Shown here: positions 55,953 to 64,000 of the stretch, in pieces
Position numbering within the stretch: position 1 is the first letter of the stretch
Layout of the letters: each line of letters opens with the position of its first letter
DNA from: an uncultured cyanobacterium
GTDB lineage: Bacteria; Cyanobacteriota; Cyanobacteriia; Cyanobacteriales; Nostocaceae
Direction: 5' to 3'
DNA: 64,000 nucleotides
Assembly (NCBI GenBank): GCA_903848645.1
Contig: CAINGU010000005.1
Span: 62,001-126,000, forward strand
The notes under the pieces: generated by a model
What the model saw: the letters and a program-made list of their open reading frames with translations, nothing else
What the model was told of the DNA's origin: nothing
Databases searched by the model: none
Made by a program: the position numbers and the translations under genes

Positions 55953-56221
55953 AACTCCTCTTTCACCAATTGTGGCAATAAAATATTCAGCCTGTTGAAT
56001 AAGATACCTTATTTATTGATTTTTTTTAAGGGATTTCTGATTACATATTTCAACTCATTCTGGATTGTAACACTTTTGTGAGTTATATGTAATACGGCAA
56101 AATGATGATTTAAGCTTTCCTAAAGGTTAGAATAGCTTCAATTGTTAATCTAAAAATATAACTTTAGGCAAAATCTATTGTAGAAGAATACATTTGTCAG
56201 CATATATCCATCGTAAAAATT

Positions 56222-56890
56222 ATGGTTGTTGAACGTAAATCAGCAGTTTCCGCTAAAAATACTTGGTTTCGGCGCAATGCTCCTTTGTCATTGAATCGGC
56301 GACGTTCTCGGAGTCTGGATCAAAAAACACAGAGTTCATCTTTGCTTGGTAGCGAACTAATAGCAGTCAAATCGCCTAATTCCCGGAATACTTGGTTAAA
56401 TTTTCCAGTTTCTCGGCGAAATAATCCGACAATCCAGAGTTCAAACCCAGAAACAGCTAAAAAACTAACTACTTATGCCAACGGGCAATCAAGTGCCAGT
56501 ATACCGACCATGGGTAATACTGCTGGGAATATACCTGTTTGGTTGTTACGGCTGTATACAGTTAATCGCTATTCGTCAGTTTTAGCATTTGTATTAGTAG
56601 TAGCGACATTAATAGTTTATGGTTGGACAGTATATTCTCAAGAGCTTTGGAGTCAGTCTTACCGGAAACTACAAAGCTTACAACGTCATGAGCGACAGTT
56701 AAATACTGCCAATGCAACACTGACTAGCAAAATGGCACAGGAAGCAGAAAAACCGGGTACGGATCTAGTATCCCCGACTTCTGAGGGAACAATTTTCTTA
56801 CCATCGACATCTAATAATTCTCCCAATTCATCATTCTCAAATTCTCAACCAGAACCGCAACCAGAACCTCCATCACCACTAGGATATTAA
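56222..56890 (+). CDS. Single-span membrane protein upstream of ftsI, possible FtsL-like divisome protein
   Basis: The 222-residue protein has a basic N-terminal cytosolic part of about 115 residues, one transmembrane helix (about 117-139, SSVLAFVLVVATLIVYGWTV), then a short coiled-coil-like segment (RKLQSLQRHERQLNTANATL) and a Pro/Ser/Asn-rich tail. The topology and position directly before ftsI match FtsL in other bacteria, which has little sequence conservation. Cyanobacterial FtsL has been hard to recognise by sequence. This is inference from gene order and topology, not from motifs. Confidence 0.6.
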   Translation: MVVERKSAVSAKNTWFRRNAPLSLNRRRSRSLDQKTQSSSLLGSELIAVKSPNSRNTWLNFPVSRRNNPTIQSSNPETAKKLTTYANGQSSASIPTMGNTAGNIPVWLLRLYTVNRYSSVLAFVLVVATLIVYGWTVYSQELWSQSYRKLQSLQRHERQLNTANATLTSKMAQEAEKPGTDLVSPTSEGTIFLPSTSNNSPNSSFSNSQPEPQPEPPSPLGY

Positions 56891-56924
56891 AATAATGGTT
56901 CTTGGTCGGATGCAATACAATCGA

Positions 56925-56950
56925 GGGTGCAGACCCTGCGCCCCTACAGG
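56925..56950. repeat. Partial GGGCGCA repeat before ftsI
   Basis: AGGGTGCAGACCCTGCGCCC then CTACAGG, the right part of the same repeat as at 54747 and 10315. It lies in the 86-base spacer before ftsI and leaves an open frame upstream of the real start. Confidence 0.6.
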
Positions 56951-56976
56951 CTTTGCGATTTAAAATTGTACCTCTA

Positions 56977-58809
56977 ATGCCGAAGTCATCAAGTAAAACA
57001 AAATTCGGAAACTTACGTAATTTAGAATTCAGACGAGAACGCAAGTTCTCTAAACCACCTCAACCGGGAAAAATTGAGCGGAAAATACCAGAAGACGCAC
57101 CCAACATCAAATTACGACTGTTGATAGTATGGGGTGTGTTAATGATGGCTATGCTAGGATTGACATTCAACTTATATAAGTTACAAATTCTTCAGGGAAA
57201 AAAGCTGACTCAGAGGGCGCGAAACCAGCAAATGGTCAATTTACGTCCTTATATGCCCCGTCGTCCGATCATGGATCGGGGTAATAATGTATTGGCTATT
57301 GACCGTCCTGTTTATAATGTATATACCCATCCCAAGTTATTTGATCGGTCACAGGAGGAAATTGCTGAGAAAATTGGTCCGGTTATCGGCAAAGAAAAGG
57401 CCGATTTAATTAAAATATTCCAAAGTAAAAGTAGTGGCATCTTATTAGCTTCTGGTGTATCAGAAGATATTACTGATAAGTTGATATCACTCCGTTTGAA
57501 TGGGTTCGAGTTTATTCAAAAATACTCTCGATTTTATCCCCAAGATGATTTGGTGGCGGATGTGGTGGGCTATGTTAATCTTGACCGTCGTGGCCAAGCT
57601 GGTGTGGAATACAGTCAGGAAAAGCTACTAGAACGCTCTGGACAAACGGTAAGGATGAGTAGGTCTGGTAATGGCTCTTTGATGCCCGATCATGCGACCG
57701 AGGGATTTCTGCATTTTGATGATTTGAAACTACAATTAACTATTGATAGCCGTGTGCAACGCATCGCTCGTGCGGCTTTAAAAGAACAGATGACCAAATT
57801 TAGCGCTAAACGGGGCGCAGTGGTTGTTATGGATGCAGTTGATGGTTCAATACTTGCGTTGGTTTCTCAACCTACTTATAACCCGAATCAATATGCTAAA
57901 TCTGATATTTCTTTGTTTAAAAATTGGACTGTAGCTGATCTTTATGAACCGGGATCAACTTTTAAACCGGTGAATGTGGCGATCGCTCTAGAAAATGGTG
58001 CAATCAAACCGGATGATACATTTGAAGATCCTGGTTCTATTAAAATCGGGACACATACGATCAAAAATGCGGAAAAAACTGGATATAGACGATTAACTAT
58101 TCCTGAGATTTTACAAACTTCTAGTAACATTGGCATGGTCAGAATCATTCAACGATTAAAACCATCTATATACTACAACTGGCTAGAACGTTTAGGACTA
58201 GGACAAAAAGTTGAAACGGATTTACCCTTTGAAGTTAGGGGTCAACTAAAAAGTCAAGAACAATTTATCTCTTCAGCGATTGAACCAGCTACGACATCTT
58301 TTGGACAAGGCTTTTCTCTAACTCCATTACAACTAGTACAACTACACGGTGCATTAGCTAATGGGGGCAAATTAGTTACACCTCATGTAGTCCGGGGACT
58401 AATTGATAGTCAAGGAGAAACGCACTATTCACTTACTCTTCCAGAACCACGGCAAATTTTCTCAGCTACAACCACTCAAAAGGTTGTGGAAATGATGGAA
58501 ACAGTAGTCAATTCAGGTACTGGTAAAGCAGCGAGAATTGCAGGATATCGGATTGGTGGGAAAACGGGAACAGCCCAAAAAGCTAGTCCTAATGGTGGAT
58601 ATATTAAGGGTGCAAGAATTACTAGTTTTGTCGCTATTTTGCCAGTGGAATCTCCTCGTTATGTAGTTTTTGCAGTTGTAGATGAACCAAAGGGAGAAAA
58701 TGCCTATGGTTCTACGGTAGCTGCACCAATTGTTAAGACTGTTATGGAAGCACTAATTCCCATTGAACAAATTCCACCTAGTCAGGAAAAGGAGGAAAAG
58801 AAAAAGTAA
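56977..58809 (+). CDS. ftsI: Penicillin-binding protein 2 / FtsI-type septal transpeptidase
   Basis: From ATG 56977 the product has 610 residues; the frame also extends upstream to 56902 through the repeat, so that part is not natural. A basic N-tail (residues 1-40) precedes a transmembrane helix (VWGVLMMAMLGLTFNLYKL). The dimerisation domain starts with RPIMDRGNNVLAIDRPVYN. Transpeptidase motifs are S327-TFK (GSTFKP), S382-S-N and K529-TGTA, all intact. It cross-links septal peptidoglycan with FtsW. The preceding single-span protein gene is co-oriented, so the two probably form an operon. Confidence 0.94.
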   Translation: MPKSSSKTKFGNLRNLEFRRERKFSKPPQPGKIERKIPEDAPNIKLRLLIVWGVLMMAMLGLTFNLYKLQILQGKKLTQRARNQQMVNLRPYMPRRPIMDRGNNVLAIDRPVYNVYTHPKLFDRSQEEIAEKIGPVIGKEKADLIKIFQSKSSGILLASGVSEDITDKLISLRLNGFEFIQKYSRFYPQDDLVADVVGYVNLDRRGQAGVEYSQEKLLERSGQTVRMSRSGNGSLMPDHATEGFLHFDDLKLQLTIDSRVQRIARAALKEQMTKFSAKRGAVVVMDAVDGSILALVSQPTYNPNQYAKSDISLFKNWTVADLYEPGSTFKPVNVAIALENGAIKPDDTFEDPGSIKIGTHTIKNAEKTGYRRLTIPEILQTSSNIGMVRIIQRLKPSIYYNWLERLGLGQKVETDLPFEVRGQLKSQEQFISSAIEPATTSFGQGFSLTPLQLVQLHGALANGGKLVTPHVVRGLIDSQGETHYSLTLPEPRQIFSATTTQKVVEMMETVVNSGTGKAARIAGYRIGGKTGTAQKASPNGGYIKGARITSFVAILPVESPRYVVFAVVDEPKGENAYGSTVAAPIVKTVMEALIPIEQIPPSQEKEEKKK

Positions 58810-58897
58810 TTGGTAATTACTAAGTTGCTAAATACTGGACTTTTCCCTATTCCCTACTATAGTGTTATGCACATAAAAGCCATACAAAAAGAGATTC

Positions 58898-60031
<1,134 letters not shown>

Positions 60032-60134
60032 ACTGTATACCTAATTAATGATAAATATAATTAATTATATCCATATTTGATGCCGTTGTGAATCAATACT
60101 GCTTAGTTCAGGCTAAAAAGTCGTTATCTCGTAG

Positions 60135-60160
60135 GTTGGGTTGACGCAAGGAAACCCAAC
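60135..60160. repeat. GTTGGGTT / AACCCAAC hairpin
   Basis: GTTGGGTTGACGCAAGGAAACCCAAC, preceded by GTAG. It is of the GTAGG-type hairpins and lies in the 249-base divergent spacer between the GCS2-family gene and the TerB/Mo-nitro_C gene. Confidence 0.75.
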
Positions 60161-60280
60161 AAAATTCCTGATCATGTTGGACTACATTGACTTTATTTTC
60201 ACCAATTAAATGTACAGAAATTTAGTCATCTTCAAGCTAACTTAATATTGACTAATAAAAATTACAAGGACTGAGTTTTT

Positions 60281-60955
60281 ATGACAACTACTGCTCAAAC
60301 TCCTTACAGTAGCGAACAAATTATTGCTTGGTTACGTGGATTACTGACTATTGCTTGGGCTGATGGTAATTTTGATACTCAAGAACAGGAATTAATTACT
60401 AATCTCACCAAAGATGAATTAGCCCCTTCAATTAACTGGGATTCCCTGGAGATAATTGAACCAGATGAATTAGCGGCTATATTGGGTAAAGGTACACCTG
60501 TAGCGGAAAATTTCTTGCGGACAGCAGTGATGGTAGCGATCGCTGATGGTATATACTCCCCCAGTGAAGATGACTTGCTTCAGCAATTGTGTCAAAAATT
60601 AGAACTGCAAGAAAGTTTACTCACGGCTCTACGTCATACCCTAGAAGATACCGCACAAACAAACTATTTCCCCTTGACTGGACTTCAAGCCCCACACCCA
60701 GACGCTTTAACTCCCTTGCGTCACTGGTTAGACGGTTTAGATATTCAAGATCCCAGAGTTGCCCGATTTTTGTGTAAGATGATTCCTTCCCAGTGTCCCT
60801 TTGCAAGAGATGTAACTCTATTTGGCCGGAAAATAGTTCATATTCCCCCACTGTGTAAAATTAACCCCCTTTATGAACAAATGGTAGGTTTACGCTTCCG
60901 CGCCCTTTCCTACCTAGCGGACGACTGTGGCGAGGATGTTACACCTTATATTTAA
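60281..60955 (+). CDS. TerB-like and Mo-dependent nitrogenase C-terminal domain protein
   Basis: The 224-residue protein has an N-terminal TerB-like helical domain (LLTIAWADGNFDTQEQELIT and VAIADGIYSPSEDDLLQQLC, two acidic repeats). The C-terminus is the Mo-nitro_C domain: LDIQDPRVARFLCKMIPSQC followed by PFARDVTLFGRKIVHIPPLC and RALSYLADDCGEDV. This cyanobacterial domain was first noted at the end of genes near nitrogenase. The conserved Cys residues could bind a metal. No nif gene is in the window. obg follows 76 bases downstream on the same strand. Confidence 0.87.
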   Translation: MTTTAQTPYSSEQIIAWLRGLLTIAWADGNFDTQEQELITNLTKDELAPSINWDSLEIIEPDELAAILGKGTPVAENFLRTAVMVAIADGIYSPSEDDLLQQLCQKLELQESLLTALRHTLEDTAQTNYFPLTGLQAPHPDALTPLRHWLDGLDIQDPRVARFLCKMIPSQCPFARDVTLFGRKIVHIPPLCKINPLYEQMVGLRFRALSYLADDCGEDVTPYI

Positions 60956-60957
60956 AT

Positions 60958-62060
<1,103 letters not shown>

Positions 62061-62086
62061 TTGATGGGTTGATTTTGTTGAGTAAA

Positions 62087-62104
62087 AGTCCGCGTTTGCG
62101 GACT
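62087..62104 (+). terminator. Hairpin after obg
   Basis: AGTCCGC / GCGGACT, 7 pairs with a 4-base loop (GTTT), 27 bases past the obg stop. A T-run (ATATTTTTTT) occurs 25 bases further on, so it is a probable though not ideal terminator. Confidence 0.6.
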
Positions 62105-62222
62105 CATATTTGGGATTCGTATATTTTTTTGAAACCAATTATTAAGGATTTTCTCATATTCCAACAAAATCTATAAGGAATAAATTTCTCCCAAAGATTT
62201 TATGAGTAAGTTTGCAGAATTT

Positions 62223-62243
62223 GGACAGGCATCTTGCCTGTCC
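62223..62243 (-). terminator. GGACAGGCA / TGCCTGTCC hairpin after DUF5009 gene
   Basis: Perfect 9-pair stem with a 3-base loop, 15 bases beyond the stop codon of the reverse-strand acyltransferase-like gene. It resembles the GGGCATCTTGCCC repeats at 20662 and 12230. Confidence 0.6.
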
Positions 62244-62257
62244 CACAAAAGTTTTAT

Positions 62258-63388
62258 TTACACTTTAATAAACCAGCGTTTCTGATACATCAAAACAGCA
62301 ACACCATACCAAAATAACAGGGTAACAAGTGCAAACAAAAATGAGCCGTTGAAATTTCCTGCCCAAGATGCAAAGATATTTTTGTAAATCCAATCATAGA
62401 GACTAACCGCAGTTTCACCTGTACCCAGTTGGGTTTTGGCTGTGATTTTAATCAGGAATACAGAAGCAACAAAAAGAGCGATCGCATTTAATCCCATCAT
62501 CTCAAAAGGTTTACTCCAGTGTTTGATTAACCTCACTTCTATCAATTCATAACAAGCTGCTAATAACATTAATGCCCAACCAGAGGTAAATAAAACATAG
62601 GAACTCGTCCAAATTTTCTTATTAATGGGAAACGCCACATCCCAAATAATTGCAATTACTAAACAACACAAACCAAATAATACTAAATCCATGCTAGTTT
62701 GTGAAGTAGCCTGTTTTTTATCTTTGATCCATTCCCCAGTAAAATAACCTACTAAAACGCTAACTATTGCCGGAATAGTGCTGAAAAGTCCTTCTGGATC
62801 TCCCATAAAATTAAACCCATCACCTTTATATAAATGTGCTTTGGGAATAATTAATCTATCAATAAATGCGCCGAAATTACCTGCTCTCGTTAACACTCCT
62901 GCACCATAATCAGGAACAGGAATATACATCATTGTCAACCAATAAGCAATTAGTAATCCTCCTGCTAATAGTCGTTGACTTTTGCGAGGTAATTTTAAAA
63001 CTATTAAAGATGCAAACAGGTAAGTTAAAGCAATCCGTTGCAATACCCCCATCAAGCGGATACTACTTAAATCAAAAGTCCAAACACCTTTATTCCAAAA
63101 ACCATTTAATACTAAACCCAATATAAACAGAATCGCAGTCCGGCGCAGAATGCGTAAGTAAACTGCTTGGGTAGGTTTGTTCTCTGCGGTGTACTTTGAC
63201 AGAGAAAACGTCATTGCTACACCAACAATGAATAAAAAGAAGGGAAATATTAAGTCCGTGGGTGTACAACCGTGCCATTCAGCATGACTGAGGGGACGAT
63301 AAACATCATCTGCAACTCCTGCCATATTAGCAAGAATCATGGCTGCGATGGTAATACCACGAAACACATCAAGGGAACTCAGACGCAT
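62258..63388 (-). CDS. DUF5009 / HGSNAT-like membrane acyltransferase
   Basis: The 376-residue protein has ten to eleven hydrophobic helices. It begins RLSSLDVFRGITIAAMILAN followed by WHGCTPTDLIFPFFLFIVGV, the signature of the heparan-alpha-glucosaminide N-acetyltransferase group (the Asn-/His-containing D-L-I-F-P-F-F motif). Further motifs are IRLMGVLQRIALTYL and GDPEGLFSTIPAIVSVLVGY. The bacterial members are thought to acetylate sugars across the membrane. It is monocistronic, with a hairpin at its 3' end. Confidence 0.9.
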   Translation of the reverse strand: MRLSSLDVFRGITIAAMILANMAGVADDVYRPLSHAEWHGCTPTDLIFPFFLFIVGVAMTFSLSKYTAENKPTQAVYLRILRRTAILFILGLVLNGFWNKGVWTFDLSSIRLMGVLQRIALTYLFASLIVLKLPRKSQRLLAGGLLIAYWLTMMYIPVPDYGAGVLTRAGNFGAFIDRLIIPKAHLYKGDGFNFMGDPEGLFSTIPAIVSVLVGYFTGEWIKDKKQATSQTSMDLVLFGLCCLVIAIIWDVAFPINKKIWTSSYVLFTSGWALMLLAACYELIEVRLIKHWSKPFEMMGLNAIALFVASVFLIKITAKTQLGTGETAVSLYDWIYKNIFASWAGNFNGSFLFALVTLLFWYGVAVLMYQKRWFIKV

Positions 63389-63592
63389 AGACGGAATATC
63401 TTATTTGAGGATCTCACCTTACTCCTCCTGATGCACTTTATCAAGAAAAATTGATCACCTAAGTTACAGAGTCAATTTTATGACTTAACCACCACAAAAA
63501 ACACTTATTTAAGAAAGAAAAAACTTGAACCCACTTAATCTACCTGAAAAACTTAGTTTATCTTAGTAGATTGACAATTATAAGGTACAAAT

Positions 63593-63606
63593 TTAGTTTA
63601 AACTAA
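63593..63606. promoter_or_regulatory. 14-bp palindrome TTAGTTTAAACTAA, possible operator
   Basis: A perfect palindrome 24 bases before the start codon of the last gene; a TTGACA lies at 63571-63576, 16 bases to the left. A related half-site, CTTAGTTTATCTTAG, lies at 63552-63566. Its position suits a regulator acting on this gene. Confidence 0.35.
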
Positions 63607-63630
63607 GAATTGAATAACTTTGCCTCAAAA

Positions 63631-64000
63631 ATGGAACAACAGAAGCTAGTTCAATCTGGAGAACGACCTACGAGCCTGACAGTTGACATTGACGGCTCAC
63701 TGCTTCCGTTTGACAAGTTTCGCAAAGCCCAAGAAGAATTGGCAAACATTTTACGTGAAGTGGATCAAAATCTTGGTGAAAAAAAACGCCCATCGGTGAA
63801 TTGGGTTGTTTCATCCGTCACAAGTGGTAGTGTTCACCTAACAATTCAAGGTATGCCTACTGATCGTGTAGCCATGGCTGCAATAGCTGAAGTCGTTACT
63901 ACAGTAGAAAAAGGAATTGCTACTCTTGAGGAACATCCTCAACGGCCACCTTTCTTTTCAGACCGGGCGCTAGAAAGTGCTAAATGTTTAGCTAGTTTAA
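63631..64000 (+). CDS. Hypothetical protein, N-terminal part (cut by window end)
   Basis: At least 123 residues starting MEQQKLVQSGERPTSLTVDI are visible and the frame is open at the last base, so the rest lies outside. The text includes FRKAQEELANILREVDQNLG then VNWVVSSVTSGSVHLTIQG, a mixed alpha-beta pattern with no recognised domain. A possible operator (63593-63606) and TTGACA precede it. I do not know its function. Confidence 0.7.
   Translation, partial: MEQQKLVQSGERPTSLTVDIDGSLLPFDKFRKAQEELANILREVDQNLGEKKRPSVNWVVSSVTSGSVHLTIQGMPTDRVAMAAIAEVVTTVEKGIATLEEHPQRPPFFSDRALESAKCLASL

Noticed and set aside
55674-55998. Forward ORFs opposite the lipoprotein gene, one Cys/Arg-rich and one Val/Ala/Gly-rich
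   Set aside because: They are antisense readings of the Thr/Ser/Pro/Ala repeats; the reverse strand has the signal peptide, lipobox and Shine-Dalgarno.
56902-56976. N-terminal extension of ftsI
   Set aside because: Encoded by a GGGCGCA repeat; the conserved basic N-tail starts at ATG 56977.

Overview
The window is chromosomal DNA of a filamentous, heterocyst-type cyanobacterium (order Nostocales; Anabaena, Dolichospermum, Aphanizomenon or Nostoc-like). The evidence is about two dozen HIP1 octamers (GCGATCGC), heptameric short tandem repeats (GTTGTCA/GGGACTG/CTCCTGA types) typical of that group, a valyl-tRNA synthetase carrying the CAAD membrane domain known only from cyanobacteria, a protein with a Mo-dependent nitrogenase C-terminal domain, and housekeeping genes of cyanobacterial type. 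The DNA is AT-rich. There is no rRNA operon, no CRISPR array and no intact insertion sequence. The only mobile relic I can delimit is a MITE of about 160 bp.

Layout. 0-4.6 kb: end of a DNA methyltransferase fused to a restriction-like nuclease domain, an Rpn-type nuclease, a tiny membrane ORF, a GNAT acetyltransferase, a histone-deacetylase-like enzyme and a collapsed copper-ATPase pseudogene. 4.6-14.5 kb: a Rieske protein, a divergent succinyl-CoA-ligase-like pair, a membrane-anchored hypothetical, aroE, an alpha/beta hydrolase, a PPOX-fold stress protein and ilvA. 14.7-17.2 kb: an accessory insert with an AAA ATPase plus DUF4435/Toprim-like partner (PARIS-like) and antitoxin fragments. 17.3-36.3 kb: miaB, dps plus a ChaB-domain gene, a UbiB/ABC1 kinase, valS, a UDP-xylose pathway pair (ugd and UDP-glucuronate decarboxylase), DUF2993, a copper chaperone, a DUF2887 nuclease, gyrA and lnt. 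36.2-42.0 kb: a TspO-like protein, a ferredoxin, a WD40 pseudogene cut by the MITE, tatC, pdhA, an aldose epimerase and tRNA-Lys(UUU). 42.1-44.7 kb: a second accessory insert with a YgiT-type zinc protein and an AAA ATPase plus DUF4276 pair. 44.8-64 kb: dienelactone hydrolase, class II aldolase, a four-gene surface-glycan cluster (two CDP-paratose-epimerase-like SDRs, a polytopic membrane protein, a GtrA-GT2 fusion), glgB, GST, a lipoprotein, a possible ftsL-like gene with ftsI, a GCS2-family ligase, a TerB/Mo-nitro_C protein, obg and a DUF5009 acyltransferase.

How parts work together. Central carbon and storage genes (pdhA, fba, glgB, ugd, UXS) are scattered among envelope genes (lnt, tatC, ftsI, glycan cluster). 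Three accessory pockets carry two-gene or fused modules that look like anti-phage or selfish systems. Two of them pair an ATPase with a small Toprim-like protein of different families (DUF4435 and DUF4276), and these are the best candidates for poorly described biology. A second theme is repeat-driven remodelling. Heptamer arrays sit directly upstream of five start codons in one orientation, and other repeats supply the last codons of at least three proteins and the Shine-Dalgarno sequence of another gene. All identifications come from reading the sequence and from recalled family features; no database search was run.
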